This document shows positions 35,011-43,147 of a stretch of 64,000 nt of DNA, in pieces; the stretch's first letter is position 1, and every line of letters starts with the position of its first letter. The stretch spans positions 35,536 through 99,535 of the forward strand of contig CAJQPY010000022.1 of assembly GCA_905480335.1 (NCBI GenBank), given 5' to 3'. The DNA is from an uncultured Ilumatobacter sp. Its GTDB lineage: Bacteria; Actinomycetota; Acidimicrobiia; Acidimicrobiales; Ilumatobacteraceae. Position numbers and translations under genes: made by a program. Below the pieces are notes generated by a model. That model was not told the origin of the DNA. It made no database searches and saw nothing but the letters and a program-made list of their open reading frames with translations.

Positions 35011-37267
35011 CCGATGGGCCGCTGAGGGGTCCGCGAGCGGTGCAGACTGGGCTCGTAACGTTTGGTCCGTGAATTCAGGCGGGATCATCGTGGTGTTCGC
35101 AGTCGGCGCCGTGGCGATTGTGGCGATCTGCATCGCCGCACTCGAAACACGCCGGGTCCGCCGCCGCTTGCACGCGTCTGTGAGTGAGGTCGCAGCTACT
35201 GGTGGCCGGGTCCGCCAGCTACTTGACGGTCTTCCTGATGCGGTGTTGAGTCTCGACGCCGACGGGACGATCGCATCTGCCAACGAGCGTGCCGCCGAGT
35301 TGACGGGCCGACCGGTAGGGGAGTTGCTCGGGCGCTCGTTCGTGGGGTTCATCGCCGTCGATGACTGCGACGAGGTCACTGACCGCTGGCATCATTTGCG
35401 ATTCGGCCCCGAAGGCGAATCCTCAGCTCCATCGGTATTTGAACTCATCGGCCGGGACGGTGCGACCAGATTGATTGAGGCCTCATTGCATCCGGTCGCT
35501 GACGACCCTGGGGGCACGGTCGTCATCTTGCGTGACATCGGTGATCGTGAACGGACTTCTGAAGCGTTGGAGCAGGCTCGGCGACGATTCCAGCAGGCAT
35601 TCCACTCGGCCCCGACGGGAATGGCGTTGGTTCGGCTGAGTGACAACCGCATCGTCGACGCAAATCAGTCGCTCGCTAATCTGCTCGATCATTCGCGCCG
35701 CTATCTACTGGGCCGTTCAGTGCGCGAGATCACCCACCCCGATGACCTGCGCGCTGCAGCTGCGGAGCGAGCGAGGATTGAGCTGGGTATCGACGATAGT
35801 TATCGGACTGAACAGCGGTACCTTCGCCGTGACGGCGAGTTTGTCTGGACCAAGACACAGGTGTCGGTGATCGAGGAGAACGGCGTTTCGCTTGCAATCA
35901 CGCACATCGAGGACATAACCGAACAGCGGATCGCAGCGGAGCGGCTGTCGCACGCTGCCACTCACGATGCCTTGACCGAGCTACCCAACCGGGCGTCGAT
36001 CGTGGCCCGTCTCGATGAACTGCTGACAACTGCAGGATCGGATGAAGTTGCTGTTCTGTTCATCGACCTCGACAACTTCAAAGTTGTCAACGACAGCCTC
36101 GGACATGGCGCTGGCGATGAACTTCTTCGCCATGTAGCGCGACGATTCCGATCGGTGATGCGGGTCGGTGACCAGCTAGCGCGATTCGGTGGTGACGAAT
36201 TCGTCGTCGTCGTTGACGGCACAACCAGACAAGCCGACGACACCGGCGAAACCCGACTCGGTCCACTGCATCCGGCCCGTGTTGCCGAGAGACTGCTGCA
36301 CTCGGCCCAGGGTGCAGTCACGATCGACGGGCAGGAGATCGTCGTGACCGCATCAATCGGTTTCGCCACCAACTCGGCGCCGGGGATCACCGCCGCCGAC
36401 ATGGTGCGTGCAGCAGACGCAGCGATGTACGAAGCCAAGGCGGGTGGGCGAGATCGAATCGTGCGGTTCACTGACGACGTTCGCGACGTTTCGCGCAGTC
36501 GCCTGCAGACGACGAATGAACTTCGCCGAGCGCTCGGTTGCGCCGAATTGGTCCCGTATTATCAGCCAATCGTCGATCTCGCGAGCGGGGCGTTTGTCAA
36601 GTTTGAGGTCCTTGTGCGGTGGCTGCACCCTGAGAGGGGACTGCTTGGCCCGGCAGAGTTTCTGCCCAATGCCGAGGCATCGGGATTGATGGGCGAGATT
36701 GGTGAGCAGATGTTGCGTGATGCCCTCGCACAACTTGCGACCTGGCGCGCTCACGCGCACCCCTGGGGAGACTGCGCGATATCGGTAAACCTCGACGCGC
36801 AGCAACTGGGTGATCCAGACTTCTGTCTCGTTGTGGAAGATTCTCTTAGGACGAGTGGCATCGAGGCGGATGCGTTGTGGTTTGAGATCACCGAGACGGC
36901 GCTACTCACCGATGTGGGCGCTGTCACGGTGGCACTGCGGGAGCTGCGGAGCCTTGGGGTTCATCTGTCCGTCGACGATTTTGGGACCGGGTACTCGTCG
37001 CTTACCTATTTGAAAAAGTTCCCTGTCGAGGCGATCAAGATCGACCGGTCTTTTGTCAATGGGCTAGGCATCGAGGTCGACGACTCCTCGATCGTCGAAG
37101 CGGTTGCTCACCTCGGACACTCGCTGGGATTACAGGTTGTCGCTGAAGGCGTGGAGACACCGCTCCAGCTAACTCAGCTGCGTGAACTCGGCGCTGATCA
37201 GGGGCAGGGCTATCTGTTCGCGCGACCGTTTGCGGCGGATGCCAATGGCGCACTGCTTGGCCGCTGA
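34988..37267 (+). CDS. PAS-PAS-GGDEF-EAL cyclic-di-GMP protein
   Basis: 759 residues from ATG 34988, inside the pcnA end. One transmembrane helix (31-52), two PAS domains (about 70-185 and 195-320), a GGDEF domain with intact G-G-D-E-F (401-405) and an EAL domain with E-V-L (540-542) in place of E-A-L and D-D-F-G-T-G-Y-S-S (663-671). The metal-binding E, N-V-N-L-like and D-D residues appear kept, so both diguanylate cyclase and phosphodiesterase activities are possible. The PAS domains suggest sensing of a ligand or redox cue. Regulator of c-di-GMP at the membrane; direction of activity not decidable by eye. Confidence 0.93.
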   Translation: MSGSPSVDRWAAEGSASGADWARNVWSVNSGGIIVVFAVGAVAIVAICIAALETRRVRRRLHASVSEVAATGGRVRQLLDGLPDAVLSLDADGTIASANERAAELTGRPVGELLGRSFVGFIAVDDCDEVTDRWHHLRFGPEGESSAPSVFELIGRDGATRLIEASLHPVADDPGGTVVILRDIGDRERTSEALEQARRRFQQAFHSAPTGMALVRLSDNRIVDANQSLANLLDHSRRYLLGRSVREITHPDDLRAAAAERARIELGIDDSYRTEQRYLRRDGEFVWTKTQVSVIEENGVSLAITHIEDITEQRIAAERLSHAATHDALTELPNRASIVARLDELLTTAGSDEVAVLFIDLDNFKVVNDSLGHGAGDELLRHVARRFRSVMRVGDQLARFGGDEFVVVVDGTTRQADDTGETRLGPLHPARVAERLLHSAQGAVTIDGQEIVVTASIGFATNSAPGITAADMVRAADAAMYEAKAGGRDRIVRFTDDVRDVSRSRLQTTNELRRALGCAELVPYYQPIVDLASGAFVKFEVLVRWLHPERGLLGPAEFLPNAEASGLMGEIGEQMLRDALAQLATWRAHAHPWGDCAISVNLDAQQLGDPDFCLVVEDSLRTSGIEADALWFEITETALLTDVGAVTVALRELRSLGVHLSVDDFGTGYSSLTYLKKFPVEAIKIDRSFVNGLGIEVDDSSIVEAVAHLGHSLGLQVVAEGVETPLQLTQLRELGADQGQGYLFARPFAADANGALLGR

Positions 37268-37282
37268 CCATGTGTTGCTCGG

Positions 37283-37912
37283 TTAGGAGCCCTCTTTACG
37301 AGATCGCAAGACGAGGGTTGTCGGAATCGGGTGCGTCGGAGATACGCCGAGTTCCTTGACCTGATCGACGCGAAAATTGGAACGGCTCAGAGCAGTAAAC
37401 CAGTCACCGAGCGTCCGCGCCCCGGCTCCGTACGGTTTGGTATCGGTCACGGCGGAGAAGGGGTGTGGCATCGAGATGACGAACGGCATCGATGGTTTCA
37501 GCACCCGGTGGACCTGCCGGAGTTGACGGCCGAGGTCGTCGACATTGAGGAGTGAGTGAGCAGCGACCACGACTTCGCATGTCGCAGATGAAATTTCCCC
37601 GAGGTCGGCGAGATCGGCTGTGATGCACTGCACGGTGACCTCGGCAGCGTCAGCGCGACTTCGCATCTCGGTGATCCGCTTCGGGTCAGGGTCGATTGCA
37701 ATTGCTTTGGCGCCGGCGACTGCGAACTCGATCGAGTTAAACCACTGCGAGACACCGAGCTCAAGGGCACGTTTGGCTCCGCCCACGTCGCCGCAGAGGC
37801 GGAGCTCAGCGTTGCCGGGAATGCCGGATCCGAAGATGATGTTGGCTTCCACACCGCCCATTCTGTCTGGTGCGGCCGTCCGATGCGGGGACACACGTGC
37901 CGCTGTCCTCAT
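37283..37912 (-). CDS. Class I SAM-dependent methyltransferase
   Basis: About 210 residues. The SAM region is divergent: E-L-G-V-S-Q-W, then A-I-A-I-D-P-D-P-K-R acidic loop, and A-A-H-S-L-L-N-V-D-D motif IV-like. The frame extends to 38119 but would overlap the divergent DUF5318 gene; ATG at 37912 or 37861 are both possible. It ends 15 nt from the GGDEF-EAL gene (convergent). Substrate unknown. Confidence 0.75.
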   Translation of the reverse strand: MRTAARVSPHRTAAPDRMGGVEANIIFGSGIPGNAELRLCGDVGGAKRALELGVSQWFNSIEFAVAGAKAIAIDPDPKRITEMRSRADAAEVTVQCITADLADLGEISSATCEVVVAAHSLLNVDDLGRQLRQVHRVLKPSMPFVISMPHPFSAVTDTKPYGAGARTLGDWFTALSRSNFRVDQVKELGVSPTHPIPTTLVLRSRKEGS

Positions 37913-37949
37913 CACGCCATTGCCAAAGGGCTCCACTACGCTCCGACCC

Positions 37950-38357
37950 ATGGCTTTCTCGGTCGGCGCACTTCGCGGCCCTGACGGGTCGCGCGGCATT
38001 GTTGACCATCGGCTCGCAAGAAGGATGCTCATCAACGAAGTGCGGCGCGGACGAGTCCCGATGGACACTGTATGTGACGCCCACCCCGAACTGATTCGGG
38101 CGGCACGCAACGTCGGCACCGAGACGTCGACCCTATGTCCGATCTGTGAAGTGGCGAACCTGCGGTTGGTGACCTATGTGTTCGGTCATGGCATCGGGCC
38201 CCATGGTCGTTGTGTGTCTACGGCGAAAGAGATGCGCTCACTCAACGCCGGCCCCGATGATCTCAACGCGTATGTCGTCGAGGCGTGTACCGAATGTCGA
38301 TGGCATCATCTATTACGGGTGCTTCCGGTCGGTGGCCGCCGGGTCCCACGCGCCTGA
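37950..38357 (+). CDS. DUF5318 family protein
   Basis: 135 residues from ATG 37950: I-V-D-H-R-L-A-R-R-M-L-I-N-E-V-R-R-G, then C-P-I-C and, near the end, C-T-E-C-R-W-H-H, suggesting a zinc site. This small family is found beside ponA and rpsF in mycobacteria (Rv0049). Here it stands 0.9 kb before rpsF, and a lipoprotein gene follows 2 nt after its stop. Function unknown. Confidence 0.82.
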   Translation: MAFSVGALRGPDGSRGIVDHRLARRMLINEVRRGRVPMDTVCDAHPELIRAARNVGTETSTLCPICEVANLRLVTYVFGHGIGPHGRCVSTAKEMRSLNAGPDDLNAYVVEACTECRWHHLLRVLPVGGRRVPRA

Positions 38358-38359
38358 AA

Positions 38360-39049
38360 ATGATCGCTGTTGTTGGTGCTCGGATCGCCGGGTTATGCGT
38401 TGTGTTAGCGATCGGGGGGTGTACGCCGGCCGACGACCAGTTGACCAGCGTGACCGACTCCGCCGCTGATATTGCCTTACAGGATTCGGTCGAGGAATCG
38501 CCGGCTGCCACGATTTCGCCTGCCGGTGTTGCCACCACTGCGTTACGACCACGCGTCGAGGTAGGGACGAAAGATGTTCGAACCCGAGCTCCTGACTTGC
38601 TTGGTAACGGGGTGAGCCCCGACGGCTTTGACACGATCGTTGCTGAGGTCACTTCGGCAGACGGTGAGATGTGTACCGTGTGCCTCTGGTTGGCCGATGT
38701 GGCCGACGAGCGCGTCCGCGGTCTAATGGGGGTGACCGACCTGGGCGATGCAGTAGGGATGGCGTTTGTGTTCGACGAACCCAGCGAGGGCGCTTTTGTC
38801 ATGGCTGGCACGCCGACGCCGCTATCGATCGCGTGGTTTGATGTAGATGGCGGCTACGTCAGTGCGCTCGACATGGAGCCGTGCTTGGCGAGCGTCCCGT
38901 CGCAGTGCGAGCGATATCGGTCGGCCGGGCCGTATCTGGTTGCGATCGAGATGCTTCAGGGAGAACTCGATGCAATTGGAATTGGCGACGGGTCCACCCT
39001 CAAGTTACTCGACGGCACCGAAGCGGCCGATTGTGGCACGCCCGGGTGA
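38360..39049 (+). CDS. DUF192 domain lipoprotein
   Basis: 229 residues from ATG 38360. A hydrophobic signal ends in the lipobox L-A-I-G-G-C, so it is probably lipid-anchored. A Ser/Thr-rich spacer leads to a DUF192 domain (A-D-E-R-V-R-G-L-M-G, G-M-A-F-V-F, P-L-S-I-A-W-F-D, Y-L-V-A-I-E-M). It starts 2 nt after the DUF5318 stop and is likely in one transcript with it. Biochemical role unknown. Confidence 0.85.
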   Translation: MIAVVGARIAGLCVVLAIGGCTPADDQLTSVTDSAADIALQDSVEESPAATISPAGVATTALRPRVEVGTKDVRTRAPDLLGNGVSPDGFDTIVAEVTSADGEMCTVCLWLADVADERVRGLMGVTDLGDAVGMAFVFDEPSEGAFVMAGTPTPLSIAWFDVDGGYVSALDMEPCLASVPSQCERYRSAGPYLVAIEMLQGELDAIGIGDGSTLKLLDGTEAADCGTPG

Positions 39050-39270
39050 TCAACGCGTATGGTCAATAGGGCCGACGTAAACTCTGAGGTACCCCACGCG
39101 CATGGTGTCGACATGTCATCGGATCTCGCCAGTGCAGCTATTTCGGTTCGGACACGCGATCGACGCGCGTCCGATAGCGTAGCAAATTCCATATTGGCCC
39201 TGCCCCACACGGGGCTGCTGCCGGTCGAGGTCGCTCGGCCGATCGGTATCCGAAGGGAGAAAACGCACGT

Positions 39271-39603
39271 ATGACTCGTGGATACGAATTAATGGTTATT
39301 ATCGACGGTGACGTCGACGACCCCAAAGCACAAGCCTGGATGAAGACGGTCACCGATGGTGTTTCGTCCGCCGGTGGCGAGTTGCACGGCAAGATCGATT
39401 GGTGGGGAAAGCGCCAGTTTGCGTACCCGATCAATAAGAAGCCAGCGGGCTACTACCTCGTTGCGGAGATCGTGACGGCCCCGGGTTCACTCGACGAACT
39501 CGAGCGATCGCTCCGACTTGCGGACGATGTAGTCCGCCACAAGCTTATTCGTCTTCCGGAAGCCGAGGCCGAGCGTCGCGGCATGGCGGTCACCGCAGCC
39601 TGA
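39271..39603 (+). CDS. rpsF: 30S ribosomal protein bS6
   Basis: 110 residues with the S6 pattern Y-E-L-M-V-I-I-D, G-K-I-D-W-W-G-K-R-Q-F-A-Y-P-I-N-K-K and Y-Y-L-V. The ATG is preceded by AAGGGAG. First gene of the rpsF-ssb-rpsR-rplI cluster typical of actinobacteria. The 221-bp leader upstream probably holds the promoter; I cannot place boxes. Confidence 0.96.
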   Translation: MTRGYELMVIIDGDVDDPKAQAWMKTVTDGVSSAGGELHGKIDWWGKRQFAYPINKKPAGYYLVAEIVTAPGSLDELERSLRLADDVVRHKLIRLPEAEAERRGMAVTAA

Positions 39604-39643
39604 CCGGGCGGTGCTGACACGCTCCAAGCAAAGGGGAAATCAC

Positions 39644-40081
39644 ATGGCAATGGACAACACCGTCACGCTGATCGGAAACCTTACGCGAGATCCCGAACTG
39701 CGCTACACCACGGGCGGCCGTGGAGTGGCGAGTTTTGGCCTCGCGGTCAATCGACGTTGGCAGCAAAACGGCGAATGGCAAGAAGCCGTCTCGTTCTTCA
39801 ACATCGTCGCGTGGGCTGATCTCGGAGAGAATGCTGCGGCGTCGCTCACAAAGGGCTCACGCTGCATGGTCACCGGTCGTCTTGAGCAGCGCTCGTACGA
39901 CAATAAGGAAGGCCAGAAGGTCAACATCACCGAAGTGATCGCTGATGACCTCGGTCCCAGCCTCCGCTGGGCGCAGGCCCAGGTTGAACGTATTGCTCGC
40001 GACTCTGCACCTCAGGGTGGCGGAGGTGGCGGAGCCACACAGGCCCCTGATCCGGTGTACGGCGACGAAGAACCTTTCTGA
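39644..40081 (+). CDS. ssb: Single-stranded DNA-binding protein
   Basis: 145 residues from ATG 39644 with AAGGGG upstream. The OB-fold begins D-N-T-V-T-L-I-G-N-L-T-R-D-P-E-L-R-Y and has N-I-V-A-W-A-D-L-G-E-N-A. A Gly-rich linker leads to the conserved acidic tip G-D-E-E-P-F that recruits partner proteins. Lies between rpsF and rpsR as usual. Confidence 0.96.
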   Translation: MAMDNTVTLIGNLTRDPELRYTTGGRGVASFGLAVNRRWQQNGEWQEAVSFFNIVAWADLGENAAASLTKGSRCMVTGRLEQRSYDNKEGQKVNITEVIADDLGPSLRWAQAQVERIARDSAPQGGGGGGATQAPDPVYGDEEPF

Positions 40082-40191
40082 GCGCAACCTCACAACTATG
40101 CCGAGCGTCCGTAGCGCGACCGCCCATCAGGCGTGCCGCTGCTGGCCTTCCCTCGAAATGACCAGAACTTTCCAGTAAGGAACTCAGCCAC

Positions 40192-40641
40192 ATGGCAAGC
40201 AAGAAGAACAAGGCCCGGTCCGCCCGGGATGCGAATCCTCGTAAATTTAAGAAAAAGACCAGCGTCCTCGTCATCGAGAAGGTGGAGTACGTCGACTACA
40301 AAGACGTTGACCTACTCACTCGTTTCATGAGCGATCGGGCGAAGATCAAGAACCGTCGTGTCGCAGGCAACGATCTGCAGCAGCAGCGTGAGATCGCTAA
40401 CGCGGTCAAGGTGGCGCGCGAGATGGCACTCGTGCCGTACGCCACTCGGGTCGCATCTACACGCACTGGCGGCCGACGTGGTGAGCGGGGCGACGATCGT
40501 CGTTCCGATCGTGACTCGTCGAACAATGAGACGGGTGAGGCCACCGAGTCAGACACTCCCGACGTATCCGGCGACGGTATTGATGAGGTGCCTGCGGAGT
40601 CCGTTGTCCAGGTCGCTAGCGACCAGGCTGGAGAGGGCTGA
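40192..40641 (+). CDS. rpsR: 30S ribosomal protein bS18 with long acidic C-terminal extension
   Basis: 149 residues, about 70 more than usual. Residues ~20-95 match S18 (Y-V-D-Y-K-D-V-D-L-L-T-R-F, K-I-K-N-R-R-V-A-G-N, Q-Q-Q-R-E-I-A-N-A-V-K-V-A-R-E-M-A-L-V-P-Y). The remaining ~55 residues are Asp/Glu/Ser-rich and low in complexity. The zinc cysteines of some S18 forms are absent. The stop is 2 nt before rplI. Confidence 0.92.
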   Translation: MASKKNKARSARDANPRKFKKKTSVLVIEKVEYVDYKDVDLLTRFMSDRAKIKNRRVAGNDLQQQREIANAVKVAREMALVPYATRVASTRTGGRRGERGDDRRSDRDSSNNETGEATESDTPDVSGDGIDEVPAESVVQVASDQAGEG

Positions 40642-40643
40642 TC

Positions 40644-41090
40644 ATGCAGGTCATTCTTCGTTCAGACGTCGCCGGCCTCGGCCTGCGTGGCGACATCGTC
40701 GATGTCGCTGACGGCCACGCTCGCAACTTCCTGTTCCCGAAAGGCCATGCCATTAAGGCGTCTGCTGGCGCGATCGAGCAATCCCGGAAGATGCGTTTGT
40801 CCCGGGACGCGAAGGACCATGAATCCCGCGAGGCAGCGACCGCTGTTGCGAGCACACTCGTCCCGAAGACGATCACGATCGCGGCGAAGGCAAGCGCGGA
40901 AGGCAAACTCTTCGGTTCGATTCATGCGACTGAAGTTGCTGATGCAGTGCTCGAACAGACCGGGATCGAGATCGATCGCAAGGAGATCGAAATTGATCAC
41001 GTGAAAACGGTCGGGTCGCACACAGCGACTGCGTCGTTGCACCGTGACGTGTCGTTTCCAATCACCCTTGAGGTCGTCGCCGCCGAGTGA
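40644..41090 (+). CDS. rplI: 50S ribosomal protein bL9
   Basis: 148 residues starting with M-Q-V-I-L-R-S-D-V-A-G-L-G and the L9 signature G-D-I-V-D-V-A-D-G-H-A-R-N-F-L-F-P-K-G-H-A. C-terminal domain with L-F-G-S-I-H-A-T-E-V. Normal length. Follows rpsR by 2 nt and is followed by a hairpin terminator. Confidence 0.96.
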   Translation: MQVILRSDVAGLGLRGDIVDVADGHARNFLFPKGHAIKASAGAIEQSRKMRLSRDAKDHESREAATAVASTLVPKTITIAAKASAEGKLFGSIHATEVADAVLEQTGIEIDRKEIEIDHVKTVGSHTATASLHRDVSFPITLEVVAAE

Positions 41091-41139
41091 TGAAGCGTGA
41101 CCGCTGAACTGTCGGCTGTTGCGAACCCTATAGCCACGA

Positions 41140-41180
41140 GGCGTGCCGGGTCCTGAGACCAGGCACGCCCCGTTCGTTTT
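41140..41180 (+). terminator. Hairpin terminator after rplI
   Basis: GGCGTGCC (41140-41147) and GGCACGCC (41162-41169) are perfect 8-bp arms, with a small inner GGTC/GACC helix in the loop. A T-containing run (GTTCGTTTT) follows. It lies 50 nt after the rplI stop and before the DnaA-box cluster. Confidence 0.65.
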
Positions 41181-41188
41181 CGATACAT

Positions 41189-41277
41189 AGTGGACAATCA
41201 ATTCGTCCACAGGAAATTGACATTGTCCACAAGTGATCAACAGCGGGTTCCCAGCTTGTTGGGACTGGTTGTCCACA
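41189..41277. promoter_or_regulatory. Cluster of four DnaA boxes upstream of dnaB
   Basis: AGTGGACAA 41189-41197 (minus-strand TTGTCCACT, one mismatch), TCGTCCACA 41203-41211 (one mismatch), TTGTCCACA 41223-41231 and TTGTCCACA 41269-41277 (perfect). Four boxes in 89 bp just before dnaB is denser than either origin flank in this window. It could regulate dnaB by DnaA or titrate DnaA. Confidence 0.75.
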
Positions 41278-41304
41278 GGTGGAAGCGCACAGAATGGGGT
41301 ATTC

Positions 41305-42702
41305 ATGGCTGGTGACGAGAATTTTCCATTCGAGGATAATGGCGCGCGAGTTACACCCATCCGACGCCCGTCCGCTGGCTCCGGCCGTGTCCCTCCGCAT
41401 AACTTGCAGGCAGAGGAGTCGGTCCTGGGTGCATTGCTGCTGTCACGTGATGCAATTGGAGCGGTCGGCGAGGCGGGGCTGAAACCACGTGATTTCTATA
41501 ACCCTGCCAACCAGCACGTATTCGATGCAATTCGCGCTATCTACTCAACGTCGGGCCCGGTCGATGTGGTCACGGTGGCCGATGAGTTACGGAAGAATTC
41601 GCTGCTCGACGAAATCGGCGGTGTCGAACACCTGAGCGAACTCCAAAACGCCACCCCTTCGGTCTCGGGTGCGGAGCACTACGCCAAGATAGTGATGGAC
41701 ACGGCACTTTTGCGCCGTTTGATCCACACCGCAGGTGAGATCACGGACATTGCGTTCGGTCGACCCGATGACGTCACGAAGGCCGTCGACATGGCTGAGT
41801 CGAAGATGTTCGAAGTGGCCGAGGACCGTGTCGTCGACTCGACGCGGCCGATCCAGGAACTACTTAACCTGGCAATGGACCAACTTGAGGAGAACTTCGA
41901 ACGGGGCGACACGATAACCGGTGCCGCGACTGGCTACGACGACCTTGACGACCTGCTCTCGGGGCTGCAGCCGAGCACCCTGAACATCGTCGGAGCGAGA
42001 CCGGCGATGGGCAAGACGGCTTTCGGCCTGGGCATGGCTGCCCACATTGCAAAGCACCAGGAAAAACCGGTGCTCGTGTTCTCGCTTGAGATGGGTCATG
42101 CTGAATTGACTCAGCGCATCTTGTCGAGCGAAGCGAAGGTCGACTCCACCAAACTGCGTACGGGCAAGCTCACCGAGTCGGACTGGTCGAAAATCGGACT
42201 GGCTGTCGGGCGCCTTGAGGTGCCGTTATTCCTTGACGACAATCCACAGGTGACCGTGATGGAAATTCGCGCGAAAGCTCGGCGGATCAAGGCCCAACAC
42301 GGCGGTATCTCGCTGATTCTGGTCGACTACCTGCAGTTGATGAGCGGATCTGGCCAGTCGGAGAATCGCCAACTTGAGGTGTCCGAGATCAGTCGAAATC
42401 TAAAGGTACTTGCACGCGAACTTGAGGTGCCGATCGTTGCCTTGTCGCAGTTGAGCCGCAATCTCGAGGCGCGGTCCGATAAGCGACCGATGCTGGCGGA
42501 TCTGCGCGAGTCAGGATCGCTGGAGCAGGATGCAGACGTTGTGATGTTCCTGTACCGCGACGAGGTCTACAACCCGGAGTCTCCCGACAAGGGGTCAGCT
42601 GAGGTGATCGTCTCTAAGCATCGGGCCGGTCCGATCGGAACGAGGCGACTGGTCTTCCTCGGTCAATACACCCGGTTCGACAACGCAGCCCGCACAATGT
42701 GA
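41305..42702 (+). CDS. dnaB: Replicative DNA helicase DnaB
   Basis: 465 residues from ATG 41305; the longer frame from 41233 would place coding sequence over the DnaA boxes. N-terminal domain P-P-H-N-L-Q-A-E-E-S-V-L-G-A, RecA-like domain with Walker A G-A-R-P-A-M-G-K-T-A and Walker B I-L-V-D-Y-L-Q-L-M, and the R-finger region near the end. No intein is present. Hexameric helicase of the replication fork, probably handled by DciA. Confidence 0.96.
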   Translation: MAGDENFPFEDNGARVTPIRRPSAGSGRVPPHNLQAEESVLGALLLSRDAIGAVGEAGLKPRDFYNPANQHVFDAIRAIYSTSGPVDVVTVADELRKNSLLDEIGGVEHLSELQNATPSVSGAEHYAKIVMDTALLRRLIHTAGEITDIAFGRPDDVTKAVDMAESKMFEVAEDRVVDSTRPIQELLNLAMDQLEENFERGDTITGAATGYDDLDDLLSGLQPSTLNIVGARPAMGKTAFGLGMAAHIAKHQEKPVLVFSLEMGHAELTQRILSSEAKVDSTKLRTGKLTESDWSKIGLAVGRLEVPLFLDDNPQVTVMEIRAKARRIKAQHGGISLILVDYLQLMSGSGQSENRQLEVSEISRNLKVLARELEVPIVALSQLSRNLEARSDKRPMLADLRESGSLEQDADVVMFLYRDEVYNPESPDKGSAEVIVSKHRAGPIGTRRLVFLGQYTRFDNAARTM

Positions 42703-43147
42703 CCATTAGTTCCAAGCCACTCGTTCCGTAGTCTTGCGCCGCCGTTCCGACAAATCGTTCAGATTGACCGTAAATTTTCTCGCCTATCGACCAGCCGTGA
42801 TCCACGACCGCAGGAAGTGACCGTCAACATTCGTTGACTGAGGTGCTCGGGGTTGCCAAATCTGGTCGGCAGGTAACCCCTGCGGTGCAGTGAGTGTCGC
42901 GCGCGACAGGTGAGGTGCGCTGATCAGGACGTCAATGCTGTGGCGGTGGTGGTGTTCAGCATCAAACCTTTCGGCTGAGCTAGCCAAACGCAGTCAGCCT
43001 CGTCAACCTCACCGCGGGCTCAACCGCGGGAGTCTGAGTTACAGTCTTAAGGGCGGTCGCAGGCATCGTCGTTAACGCTTCCGCCGTCAGTCTCATTCAG
43101 CAGTCGCTCGAGCGATTGCATCACGTCCGCACCCCGAGGAGTTGTAC
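42703..43147. other. 445-bp gap between dnaB and the sulfatase gene
   Basis: No gene is supported on either strand. It holds a tandem 8-bp repeat ACCGCGGG (43011-43018 and 43023-43030; each contains the self-complementary CCGCGG). The sulfatase ribosome binding site GAGGAG ends 7 nt before its ATG at 43148. Confidence 0.55.
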
